Of a stretch of DNA of 42,920 nucleotides, positions 35,710 through 42,920 are shown in pieces; position 1 is the stretch's first letter, and every line of letters starts with the position of its first letter. The position numbers and the translations under genes were made by a program. The stretch is taken from assembly GCF_004103825.1 (NCBI RefSeq), contig NZ_RYFI01000018.1:49818-92737 (forward strand), written 5' to 3'. This DNA comes from Hansschlegelia zhihuaiae (GTDB taxonomy: Bacteria; Pseudomonadota; Alphaproteobacteria; Rhizobiales; Methylopilaceae). The notes under the pieces are model-generated. The model was not told the DNA's origin, did no database searches, and saw nothing but the letters and a program-made list of their open reading frames with translations.

Positions 35710-38130
35710 TCACCCCCTCAGCGTCGCGCCCGTGGACTTCTCGACCTGCGCCACGATGCGCGACGCGGTCTCGTCGATCTCGGCGTCGGTCAGCGTCTTC
35801 TCGCGCGGCTGCAGCGTGACGGCGAGCGCGAGCGAGATCTTGCCCTCGGGCACGCCCGCGCCCTCGTAGCGGTCGAACAGGTCCACGCGCGTGATCAGCT
35901 TCCGGTCCGCAGCCTGCGCCGCGCGCATCAGCTCGGCCGCCGGGACGTCGCGGTCGACCAGAAAGGCGAAGTCGCGGGTCAGCGGCTGCAGCGCGGAGCC
36001 TTCGAAGGGCGGCTTCGCGCGGGTGGGCTTCGCCTTGGGGTGAGGGAAGGCGTCGAGCGTCAGTTCGAAGCCGACGAGCGGGCCCGAGAGGCCGAGCGCG
36101 TTGAGCGTCCGCGGATGCAGCTCGCCGAACGCTCCGAGGACCACCTTCGGCCCGAGCTGGAGCGCGGCCGAGCGGCCGGGGTGGAACCAGGCCGGCGCCG
36201 ACCCCTGAGCGATCTGTACGGCGCTGGGCGAGACCCCGAGCGCCGCCAGCACGCCGAGTGCGTCGCCCTTGGCGTCGAAGGCGTCGACGGAGAGCGCCTG
36301 TTCGCCCCAGTGCCGGCCGGCGCCGCGGGCCTTCGCCGTCCCCCGCCTGACGCCCGCGGCCGACATCCGCTGGTCCTCGGGCCGGTCGCCCAGAAAGGTC
36401 TGCCCGACCTCGAACAGCGCGACGTCGCCGGTCCCGCGGTCCGCGTTGCGCTGGGCGGCGGCCAGCAGGCCCGGCAGCAGGCTCGGGCGCATGTCCGACA
36501 GGTCGGCGGCGATCGGGTTGGCGAGCGCGATTTCGGGCTTCCCGCCGCCGAAGGCCTCGGCCTGCGCGCGGCTGACGAAGGACCAGGTGACCGCCTCGAC
36601 CATGCCCCGGGCGGCGAGCGTGCGCCGCGCGGTGCGCGCGCGGCGCTGGACGGGGCTGAGCTTCGCCGAGGCGAGCGAGGCGGCCTGCGGCAGCGGCGTC
36701 GCCTCCACACGGTCTAGCCCGGTGATGCGCACCACCTCCTCGACGATGTCGGCCTTGCCCTCGACGTCCGGCCGCCAGCTCGGGACGGCGACCTTGAGCG
36801 TCTCGCCCTGGCCCGACACCCAGAAGCCGAGCAGCGACAGTGGCGCCTTGACCTCGGCCGGCGTCACCGCGAGGCCGGTCAGCCGCTTCACCTCGGAGAC
36901 GGGGAAATCGATGATCAGATCGCGCTCCGGGACCTCGCCCGCGACGATGATCTCCGAGGCCTCGCCGCCGCAGATCTCGAGGATCAGCTTGGTGGCGAGC
37001 TCCAGACCGGGGATCGTGAAGGCGGGGTCGACGCCGCGCTCGAAGCGGTGGCGGGCGTCGGAATGGATGTTGAGCGCGCGGCCGGTGCGGGCGATGTTGA
37101 CCGGCTCCCAGAGCGCGCTCTCGATCAGCACGTCCGTGGTGGAAGCGTCGCAGCCGGTCGCGTCGCCGCCCATCACGCCTGCGAGCGACTCGACGCCCGA
37201 ATCGTCGGCGATCACGCCCATCGTGTCGTCGAGTTCATAGGTCTTGCCGTCGAGCGCGACGAAGCTTTCCCCTGTCCGCCCACGGCGAACCACGAGGTCG
37301 CCCTTCACCTTGGCGGCGTCGAACACATGGAGCGGCCGGGCGCGGTCGAAGGTCAGATAGTTGGTGACGTCGACCAGCGCGTTGATGGGCTTCTGCCCGA
37401 TGCTCCTGAGCTTGCGCTGCAGCCATTCGGGGGAGGGACCGTTCTTCACGCCGCGCACCATGCGCAGCGCGAACAGCGGCGACAAAGGCGGCGTGTCGCC
37501 GAAGTCGAAGCACACGTTGACGGGGCACGGATAACCCCCGCGCACGGGCGGGAGCGGGTGATCCTTCAGCTCGCCGATCTCCGCCGCCGCAAGGTCGCGG
37601 GCGACGCCATGGACGCCGAGGCAGTCCGGCCGGTTCGGGGTCACGGCGATCTCGATCACCGGGTCGTCGAGCCCGACCGTGGGAGCGAACGGCTTTCCGA
37701 CGACGGCGTCCGACGGCAGCTCCAGGATGCCCTCATGCTCCTCCGAGAGCCCGAGCTCGCGCGCCGAGCACAGCATGCCGGCCGAGGCGACGCCGCGGAT
37801 CTCCGAGGCGCCGAGCTTGACGCCGGAGGACGGGATCACGGTCCCGGGCGCGGCGAAGACGACCTTCAGCCCCGCCCGTGCGTTCGGCGCGCCGCACACC
37901 ACCTGCAGCGGCTCCGCCTTGCCGACGTCGACGCGGCAGACCTGCAGCTTGTCGGCGTTCGGATGGCGGTTCGCCTCGAGCACGTGACCGACCACGAAAT
38001 CCGACAGCGCCCCCGCCTTGTCCTCGACGTCCTCGACCTCGAGCCCGATGCGGGTGAGCGCGTCGGTCACGGCCACGAGATCGGCGTCGCCGGAGAGGTG
38101 CTCTTTCAGCCAGGAGAGGGAGAATTTCAT
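35710..38130 (-). CDS. pheT: Phenylalanine-tRNA ligase beta subunit
   Basis: The 806-residue beta subunit completes the alpha2-beta2 enzyme that charges tRNA-Phe. Domains in order: N-terminal EMAP/tRNA-binding domain (VGHVLEANRHPNADKLQVCRV near 47-67), B3/B4 editing domain (NRPDCLGVHGVARDL, RLVDVTNYL-type stretch NALVDVTNYLTFD), B5 domain, the catalytic-like core, and the C-terminal ferredoxin-fold anticodon-binding domain (QPLTRDFAFLVDRDVPAAEL). Length is normal. A family C repeat separates it from pheS. Confidence 0.97.
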   Translation of the reverse strand: MKFSLSWLKEHLSGDADLVAVTDALTRIGLEVEDVEDKAGALSDFVVGHVLEANRHPNADKLQVCRVDVGKAEPLQVVCGAPNARAGLKVVFAAPGTVIPSSGVKLGASEIRGVASAGMLCSARELGLSEEHEGILELPSDAVVGKPFAPTVGLDDPVIEIAVTPNRPDCLGVHGVARDLAAAEIGELKDHPLPPVRGGYPCPVNVCFDFGDTPPLSPLFALRMVRGVKNGPSPEWLQRKLRSIGQKPINALVDVTNYLTFDRARPLHVFDAAKVKGDLVVRRGRTGESFVALDGKTYELDDTMGVIADDSGVESLAGVMGGDATGCDASTTDVLIESALWEPVNIARTGRALNIHSDARHRFERGVDPAFTIPGLELATKLILEICGGEASEIIVAGEVPERDLIIDFPVSEVKRLTGLAVTPAEVKAPLSLLGFWVSGQGETLKVAVPSWRPDVEGKADIVEEVVRITGLDRVEATPLPQAASLASAKLSPVQRRARTARRTLAARGMVEAVTWSFVSRAQAEAFGGGKPEIALANPIAADLSDMRPSLLPGLLAAAQRNADRGTGDVALFEVGQTFLGDRPEDQRMSAAGVRRGTAKARGAGRHWGEQALSVDAFDAKGDALGVLAALGVSPSAVQIAQGSAPAWFHPGRSAALQLGPKVVLGAFGELHPRTLNALGLSGPLVGFELTLDAFPHPKAKPTRAKPPFEGSALQPLTRDFAFLVDRDVPAAELMRAAQAADRKLITRVDLFDRYEGAGVPEGKISLALAVTLQPREKTLTDAEIDETASRIVAQVEKSTGATLRG

Positions 38131-38164
38131 GCGTCGCGGTCCTCGGGCGGATCGGGGAGATCGC

Positions 38165-38273
38165 CTGCGTGCTTCGAGACGGCCCTTCGAGCCTCCTCAG
38201 CATGAGGAGGATGCCAATAGAAACGCCCCTCATGCTGAGGAGCGGACCGCAGGGCCGCGTCTCGAAGCACGCA
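38165..38273. repeat. Extended palindrome, family C copy 2 (pheS-pheT gap)
   Basis: The arms begin CTGCGTGCTTCGAGACGGC and end with the complement, and the middle holds CCTCAGCATGAGGA and CCTCATGCTGAGGAG. It matches the element at 22559 over most of its length and fills the pheS-pheT gap. Confidence 0.9.
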
Positions 38274-38290
38274 GCACGGTCCTGCGGCGC

Positions 38291-39382
38291 TTAGGAGCTC
38301 AATCCCCCCGCCAGCGTCGGGACGTCGACCGGGCGGAAGCCGTAATGCGCGAGCCAGCGGGCGTCGGCGGCGAACAGGTCGCGCAGGTCCGGCATGCCGT
38401 ATTTCAGCATGGCGAGCCGGTCGATCCCCATGCCCCAGGCGAAGCCCTGATGGACGTCCGGGTCGAGCCCGACATTCTTCAGCACGTTCGGGTGCACCAT
38501 CCCGCAGCCGAGAATCTCCAGCCAGTCGTCGCCCTCGCCGATGCGGATCTCGTTCGGCAGCTTCCGGCAGCGGACGTCGACCTCCATCGAGGGCTCGGTG
38601 AAGGGGAAGAAGGACGGCCGGAAGCGCAGCTCGACCGACGGCACCTCGAAGAAGGTCTTCAGGAACTCCTGCAGCACCCATTTCAGGTGCCCGAGATGCG
38701 CCTGCTCGTCGATCACCAGCCCCTCGACCTGGTGGAACATCGGCGTGTGCGTCTGGTCCATGTCGAAGCGGTAGGTGCGGCCCGGGCAGATCACCCGGAT
38801 CGGCGGCCGCGACGCCTCCATGGCGCGGATCTGCACCGGGCTCGTATGGGTCCGCAGCAGCAGGCGCTCGCCGTTCTCTTTCTCGGGAAGGAAGAAGGTG
38901 TCGTGCATCTCCCGGGCCGGGTGGCCGACAGGGAAATTGAGCTTGGTGAAGTTGAAGTCGTCGGTCTCGATGTCCGGGCCTTCGGCGACCGAGAACCCCA
39001 TCGCCGAGAAGATCGCCACGATCTCGTCGGTGACCTGGCTGACCGGGTGGATGCGTCCGGTCTCGAGGCCGCTTTCGCGGACCGGCAGCGAGACGTCGAG
39101 CCGTTCGGAGGCGAGCCGCGCCTCGAGCGCGGCGTCGGCCAGCGCCGACTTTCGCTCTGCAAGGGCAGCCGCGACGCGGTCGCGCAGCTGGTTCAGCGCC
39201 GGGCCGAAGGTCTTGCGCTCGTCGGGGTCCATGGACCCGAGCGTCTTCATCTTCTCGGACACCGAGCCCTTCTTGCCGAGAGCCGCCACGCGGACGACCT
39301 CAAGCGCCGGCTCGTCCCGCGCGCCGGCGACCGCGGCCAGGACTTCGGCTTCGAGGGTTTGGAGAGAGGAGAGGTCGGTCAT
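38291..39382 (-). CDS. pheS: Phenylalanine-tRNA ligase alpha subunit
   Basis: The 363-residue catalytic subunit has an N-terminal coiled-coil region (about 1-100) and the class II core: motif 1 [14 protein letters not shown], motif 2 with [10 protein letters not shown] and [23 protein letters not shown], and motif 3 [35 protein letters not shown] carries the Phe-binding pocket. It lies downstream of rplT, separated by a family A repeat. Confidence 0.97.
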   Translation of the reverse strand: MTDLSSLQTLEAEVLAAVAGARDEPALEVVRVAALGKKGSVSEKMKTLGSMDPDERKTFGPALNQLRDRVAAALAERKSALADAALEARLASERLDVSLPVRESGLETGRIHPVSQVTDEIVAIFSAMGFSVAEGPDIETDDFNFTKLNFPVGHPAREMHDTFFLPEKENGERLLLRTHTSPVQIRAMEASRPPIRVICPGRTYRFDMDQTHTPMFHQVEGLVIDEQAHLGHLKWVLQEFLKTFFEVPSVELRFRPSFFPFTEPSMEVDVRCRKLPNEIRIGEGDDWLEILGCGMVHPNVLKNVGLDPDVHQGFAWGMGIDRLAMLKYGMPDLRDLFAADARWLAHYGFRPVDVPTLAGGLSS

Positions 39383-39437
39383 CTTCGGATGATCCCGGCA
39401 TGCGCCGAAACGAAAATGGGGCGCGATCGCGCCCCAC

Positions 39438-39536
39438 CGTCATTCCGGGCTTGTCCCGGAATCCATTTCCTCAGCGTTGAGTTCAGTCCGGCGCCCGCTG
39501 CGGAAATGGGTCCCGGCACGAGGCCGGGACGACGTC
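39438..39536. repeat. Extended palindrome, family A copy 5 (rplT-pheS gap)
   Basis: The left arm (39438-39470) reads GTCATTCCGGGCTTGTCCCG and is a diverged family A/B hybrid. The right arm (39503-39536) has GTCCCGGCACGAGGCCGGGAC. Arms pair best over GGAAATGG and its complement at the inner ends. Confidence 0.75.
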
Positions 39537-39562
39537 GTGGTTCTGAGCGAGCCTTGCGGCGC

Positions 39563-39928
39563 TCAGCCTTCCTTCGGCAGCGCGCCCTTGGCCCTCTCGG
39601 CGAGCGCGCCGAAGGCGGCCGGCTCGGCGATGGCGAGCTCGGAGAGCAGCTTGCGGTCGACCTCGATCCCGGCCTTGGCGAGACCGTCGATGAAGCGCGA
39701 ATAGGTCAGACCGTGCTCGCGGACCGCGGCGTTGATGCGCTGGATCCAGAGCGCCCGGAAGGTGCGCTTCTTGTTCTTGCGGTCGCGGTAGGCGTACTGC
39801 ATCGAACGATCGACGGCCGCCTTGGCGGCGCGGATCGTGTTCTTGCGGCGGCCGTAGAAGCCCTTGGCGGCCTCCAGCGTCTTCTTGTGCTTGGCGTGGG
39901 ACGTGACGCCCCGTTTTACGCGAGCCAT
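39563..39928 (-). CDS. rplT: 50S ribosomal protein L20
   Basis: L20 is an early assembly protein of the 50S subunit. The 121-residue basic protein has [35 protein letters not shown] trimmed here to [15 protein letters not shown], then [21 protein letters not shown]20 represses its own operon in several bacteria by binding the leader RNA. It lies 45 bp after rpmI. Confidence 0.98.
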   Translation of the reverse strand: MARVKRGVTSHAKHKKTLEAAKGFYGRRKNTIRAAKAAVDRSMQYAYRDRKNKKRTFRALWIQRINAAVREHGLTYSRFIDGLAKAGIEVDRKLLSELAIAEPAAFGALAERAKGALPKEG

Positions 39929-39973
39929 GGGTCTATCTCTTCAGCGTTCGAATGGATGGAATAAGCGCGCAGG

Positions 39974-40171
39974 TCAGCCGTAGGGCAGGAACGTCCTGAC
40001 GATCCGCGTGTCCGCGGGGGTCAGGATCGTGGTGCCGCGCTGGTTGCGGATCTGCTTGTTGGTGCGCTTGATCATCCCGTGGCGCTTGCCCGCCTGGGCG
40101 GAGATGACCTTGCCGGTCGCGGTGAAGCGGAAGCGCTTCTTCGCCGCCGACTTGGACTTGAGCTTGGGCAT
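39974..40171 (-). CDS. rpmI: 50S ribosomal protein L35
   Basis: The 65-residue product starts at ATG 40171 with GGAG six bases upstream, giving [20 protein letters not shown], then [16 protein letters not shown]. In-frame codons further upstream encode an unrelated Pro/Arg-rich stretch. It heads rpmI-rplT-pheS-pheT. A good promoter lies about 140 bp upstream, leaving a long leader. Confidence 0.97.
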   Translation of the reverse strand: MPKLKSKSAAKKRFRFTATGKVISAQAGKRHGMIKRTNKQIRNQRGTTILTPADTRIVRTFLPYG

Positions 40172-40311
40172 TTTGCTCTCCGGTCTTGGTGGAGGCTTCG
40201 CGACAGGCGCCCGGCCGGCCGGCGGACCGGACGGAGGGAACCGAGCGAAAACCTCGAGCGATCTTGGCGCGCCACGGCAGCCCATACCGGCCGGGCGCGC
40301 GCGAAGCCGGG

Positions 40312-40340
40312 CTTATACGCGGCGGCCCCGCGCTTTGCAA
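40312..40340 (-). promoter_or_regulatory. rpmI-rplT promoter
   Basis: On the minus strand TTGCAA (40340-40335), a 17-bp spacer and TATAAG (40317-40312) form a good sigma-70-type match (four of six and five of six bases). Transcription from about 40305 leaves a leader near 134 nt before rpmI, long enough for L20-type autoregulation. Confidence 0.55.
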
Positions 40341-40347
40341 CGGTTCG

Positions 40348-40878
40348 TCAGCGTGCGGCTCCCATCGGCGCGTCCTTGGGAGAGCGCGTGATGGCGATCG
40401 CCGTCGTGCGGGCCGGGGAGCCGCTCAGCTGGACGGTGACGGGACCGTCGTCGAGCTCGAAGCGCACGCTCTTGCGCGCGCCGTCGCAGTCGAGCACGCC
40501 CGAAAACCCCGCCTCCTCGAGCGCCTTGCCGTTCTGCACGACGTCGATCCAGACGCGGTCGGTCATGGTGAACTGATAGACGCCGGCCTCTGCCTCGAAG
40601 CGCAGCACGCCGCCCGGCGCGTCCGGCGCCGGCGGGCGGCTCGGCGGAACCTCGAAGCCGGCCTTGGCGGCGTCGACCATGACGATCCGCACCGCCTTCG
40701 GCGTCTTGGTCTCGAGCGCGGCGCCGCTCTCGATCTGTTCGGCCGCGGCGAGCAGCGCCTTGTCAGCGTCGATCGGCCAGGCGAACTTGCCGCAGCCGCC
40801 GGTCTCGGCGGCCGAAGCGCAGAGCGGCGTCATCACGCACGCCATGACGGCGAGGCGGTTTCGGAAGGGCGCGGTCAT
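40348..40878 (-). CDS. Small exported protein of unknown function
   Basis: From ATG 40878 the product is 176 residues with a signal peptide (MTAPFRNRLAVMACVMTPLCASA). The mature part starts AETGGCGKFAWPIDADKALLAAAEQ. Its C-terminal half is beta-rich with AGVYQFTMTDRVWIDVVQNG and CDGARKSVRFELDDGPVTVQLSGSPA. I recognise it as a recurring hypothetical family of Hyphomicrobiales but know no function. It follows the TauE/SafE gene by 31 bp and is probably co-transcribed. An in-frame codon at 40959 would overlap that gene and lose the signal. Confidence 0.7.
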   Translation of the reverse strand: MTAPFRNRLAVMACVMTPLCASAAETGGCGKFAWPIDADKALLAAAEQIESGAALETKTPKAVRIVMVDAAKAGFEVPPSRPPAPDAPGGVLRFEAEAGVYQFTMTDRVWIDVVQNGKALEEAGFSGVLDCDGARKSVRFELDDGPVTVQLSGSPARTTAIAITRSPKDAPMGAAR

Positions 40879-40909
40879 GTCAGTCGTCGGCGCCTCGCTC
40901 GAGTCAGCC

Positions 40910-41773
40910 TCACCAGCCGGCAGTCGCGCGCACGGCCGCCCCGACCGGATGGGCCGCATCCAGCATCAGCCTGAGCGCCAAGGCAAGCGAGACGACGATC
41001 AGCAGCGGCCGCACCAGACGGACGCCGTGCTTCATCGCCAGAGCCGAGCCGATCTGGGCGCCGGCGATCGTCCCGACCGACATCGCGAGCCCCGCGCTCC
41101 ATACGACATGCCCGGCCAGGATGAAGAAGATCAGAGCCGCGAGATTGGACGAGAAATTCAGAAGCTTGGTCCGCGCCACCGCCTTGACCGAGCCGTAGCC
41201 TGCAAGCGCGACCAGCCCGATCATGTAGAACGAGCCTGCGCCGGGACCGAACAGCCCGTCATAGGCTCCGATCGGCGCCGCGACCCCGAGCGCAAAGGCG
41301 CCGGGCGACATGCGGGCCGCGGCGCCGGCGTCCGACATGGTCGGGCCGAAGGCGAAATAGAGCGCGACCCCGACCAGCAGGAAGGGCAGCAGCGTCCGCA
41401 TCGCCTCGACGGGCGCGAAGGCGACCAGGGCCGCGCCGATCACCGCGCCGGCGAAGGCGGCCGCCGCGAGCCCCAGGGCCCCGGGCGAGCGGAAGTCGAT
41501 CATGCCGCCTTTCGCGAAGCGCCAGGTGGACATCGCGGTGCCGAGCGTGCCCTGCAGCTTGTTGGTGGCGACCGCGGACACCGGGTCGAGCCCGCCGAGC
41601 AGCAGCGCCGGCACCGTGATCAGCCCGCCGCCGCCCGCGATGGCGTCGACCGCGCCGGCGAACAGGCCGACCAGCGCGAACAGCAGAAGGAGCTCGGGAG
41701 AAAACAGCACGCGGAGACTTCGAGGCTGGCGGAACGCGACCGGCCGCGAGGCCTCGCGGCGGGCTTTTAGCAT
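40910..41773 (-). CDS. TauE/SafE (TSUP) family membrane permease
   Basis: The 287-residue protein has about eight membrane helices and the two TSUP repeats: LVGLFAGAVDAIAGGGGLITVPALL and, in the second half, PIGAYDGLFGPGAGSFYMIG. KLQGTLGTAMSTWRFAKGG is typical. The family exports or imports sulfite, sulfoacetate and similar organic anions; substrate is unknown. ATG 41773 gives an Arg-rich 21-residue leader; GTG 41710 would start right at the first helix and is a credible alternative. Confidence 0.88.
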   Translation of the reverse strand: MLKARREASRPVAFRQPRSLRVLFSPELLLLFALVGLFAGAVDAIAGGGGLITVPALLLGGLDPVSAVATNKLQGTLGTAMSTWRFAKGGMIDFRSPGALGLAAAAFAGAVIGAALVAFAPVEAMRTLLPFLLVGVALYFAFGPTMSDAGAAARMSPGAFALGVAAPIGAYDGLFGPGAGSFYMIGLVALAGYGSVKAVARTKLLNFSSNLAALIFFILAGHVVWSAGLAMSVGTIAGAQIGSALAMKHGVRLVRPLLIVVSLALALRLMLDAAHPVGAAVRATAGW

Positions 41774-41802
41774 CGTTCGAGGACGATCGTCAGCGGTTCC
41801 GG

Positions 41803-41931
41803 CGATGTCCCGGCCGTGAGCCGGGACCTATTCAGCTTCGCGGCTTCAAAGCGCACGTCGCCGGCGTCGAGCCATCTTGGAAACCGCAGCGTGGGATGGG
41901 TCCCGGCTCAAGGCCGGGACGTGAGGGCGGC
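41803..41931. repeat. Extended palindrome, family A copy 6 (DUF1194-TauE gap)
   Basis: Arms at about 41803-41833 and 41894-41931 hold the core CCCGGCTCAAGGCCGGGAC (right) and a near-complement with one change (left). It lies between two co-directional genes. Confidence 0.88.
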
Positions 41932-41933
41932 GC

Positions 41934-42803
41934 TCAGTTCCCGAATCTGTCCCGCCAGAGCTGTTCGCCCGACGTGCAGTCCGCCTTGCTGGGCCCTCGT
42001 TCGGCGGCCGTCGGAAGCGCGTCCGTTCCGCCGGGCGGGATGGCCGGCGCCTCGGGTCCAAGCCCCGCGATCTCGAGCACCAGCTTGGTGCGGACCGCCG
42101 CCGGGAACTGGTCGACGCTGCGGACCGGCACCATGAAGGCCCCGGGGCCGCCGATCACGCAGTCGCGGTAATAGACGTCGAGGTCGCCGACATCCATCAT
42201 CGAGAAGCTCGGGCGCTTGAGCATCAGCGGCAGGCCGTTGATCACCACGCCGCGCTCTAGCACCTCGTCGCGGACCTGCTCGACGGTCTCGCCCTGGTTG
42301 TTGGGTCCGTCGCCCGAGACGTCGATCACCTGCCGCGCGCTCGCGAAGCCGTTGCCCTCGAACAGCCGCGCCGAATGGATCAGCGCGCCCGAGATCGAGG
42401 TGCGATAGGCGCGCCGAAGCGGAGCGGCCGCAAGACGGTCGGCGAAGGCGCGGGCGCTCGACGGCCCGTCGATCACCGTCCAGGGGATGACGGTGCGCTG
42501 CTCGTCTGCGCCGGCCCATTCCACATAGGAGACCGCGATACGGCCGAGCGGCCCGAGCGAGATGGCGTCGAGCACCGGCTTCGAGACGATCGCCGACACG
42601 TAGCCTTCTCGCTGGACCTGCTGCTCGTCGGCGTCCATCGAGTAGGAGATGTCGACGGCGAGCACGAGTTCGAGGTCAACGGGCGCGCCAGTCTCCGCCG
42701 CCCGCCCCTGCGCCGCGATCCCAAGCAGGATCGGGGCCGAGGCGATCAGAACCCGGCGCCCCGTCCGCGCCAAGCGTCCGCTCGAGTCCGCCGTCCGCGC
42801 CAT
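41934..42803 (-). CDS. DUF1194 VWA-like exported protein
   Basis: The 289-residue protein has a signal segment (RRVLIASAPILLGIAAQGRAAETGA) and a von Willebrand A-like domain with the metal-site motif LAVDISYSMDADE, later TSISGAL and VIDVSGDGPNNQG. These are the DUF1194 signatures. Role is unknown; periplasmic ligand or protein binding is the family expectation. ATG 42803 is preceded by a GGGGGA run. The 117 bp to the window edge show no clear promoter. Confidence 0.87.
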   Translation of the reverse strand: MARTADSSGRLARTGRRVLIASAPILLGIAAQGRAAETGAPVDLELVLAVDISYSMDADEQQVQREGYVSAIVSKPVLDAISLGPLGRIAVSYVEWAGADEQRTVIPWTVIDGPSSARAFADRLAAAPLRRAYRTSISGALIHSARLFEGNGFASARQVIDVSGDGPNNQGETVEQVRDEVLERGVVINGLPLMLKRPSFSMMDVGDLDVYYRDCVIGGPGAFMVPVRSVDQFPAAVRTKLVLEIAGLGPEAPAIPPGGTDALPTAAERGPSKADCTSGEQLWRDRFGN

Positions 42804-42920
42804 CGGCCGTCCCCCGCGTCAGAGGGATAAACTCATGACGGGAGGATGACGCACATCGCGCAGTTCGCCTAGGGTCTGTACCCAATAGATTTGCGGTGTG
42901 GACTGCGTGCTGATTCAAGG

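Noticed and set aside
38018-39964. Long plus-strand open frame of 648 codons across pheT-pheS-rplT
   Set aside because: It runs antisense through three conserved genes and a repeat element; composition is that of a shadow frame.

Overview
The window is an ordinary, gene-dense stretch of chromosome from a high-GC alphaproteobacterium, almost certainly of the order Hyphomicrobiales (Rhizobiales). The reasons are the syntenic block ppsR-maf-aroE-coaE-dnaQ-secB diverging from hemE-hemJ-rho, the orphan-type ActR/RegA response regulator, Tim44-like and MltA-Smr genes, UbiB/UbiE/MutM/enoyl-CoA hydratase order, and abundant extended intergenic palindromes of the kind seen in this order. Genus cannot be fixed from the sequence alone.

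Layout. 1-4.8 kb: tail of a type II secretion gene set (GspM-like, GspN/GspC-like), the response regulator ActR, infC with a non-canonical ATT start and a leader terminator, a UPF0178 protein, a NAPE-PLD-like metallo-hydrolase, an Smr protein. 4.7-7.4 kb: mltA, a Tim44-like gene split by a frameshift, fxsA. 7.4-15.3 kb: secB and dnaQ converge; dnaQ, coaE, aroE, maf and ppsR run leftward; hemE, hemJ and rho run rightward. The 332-bp gap between ppsR and hemE is the position of the chromosomal replication origin in Caulobacter and relatives, and holds a perfect TTAA-N7-TTAAC CtrA site and four TGTGGA DnaA-like hexamers. 15.4-25.5 kb: two TPM-domain genes, cysK with an upstream Rrf2 regulator, dut, coaBC with a FitAB-type toxin-antitoxin pair overlapping its start, ubiB, ubiE, mutM, enoyl-CoA hydratase. 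25.6-34.4 kb: hslVU, an ELM1-family protein, the his cluster hisB-DUF2628-hisH-hisA-(pseudogene)-hisF-hisE and coaA. 34.4-42.9 kb: a YiiX-like cysteine hydrolase, a 474-bp gene-free region, rpmI-rplT-pheS-pheT, a small exported protein with a TauE/SafE permease, and a DUF1194 VWA-like protein.

The genes are mostly housekeeping: translation, cofactor synthesis (haem, CoA, ubiquinone), histidine and cysteine synthesis, DNA repair and proteolysis. The accessory content is small: the FitAB module, a decayed collagen-like secreted protein in the his operon, and at least twelve palindromic repeat elements of four sequence families. These elements sit only between genes, and repeatedly separate gene pairs that are normally tightly coupled (hslV/hslU, pheS/pheT, ubiE/ubiB, aroE/coaE). 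One element is nested inside another.

I found no clear undescribed defence, biosynthetic or mobile system. The most worthwhile leads are the putative origin with its CtrA site, the infC leader terminator, the repeat families, and the split Tim44 gene. No rRNA, tRNA, CRISPR array, insertion sequence or riboswitch was recognised.
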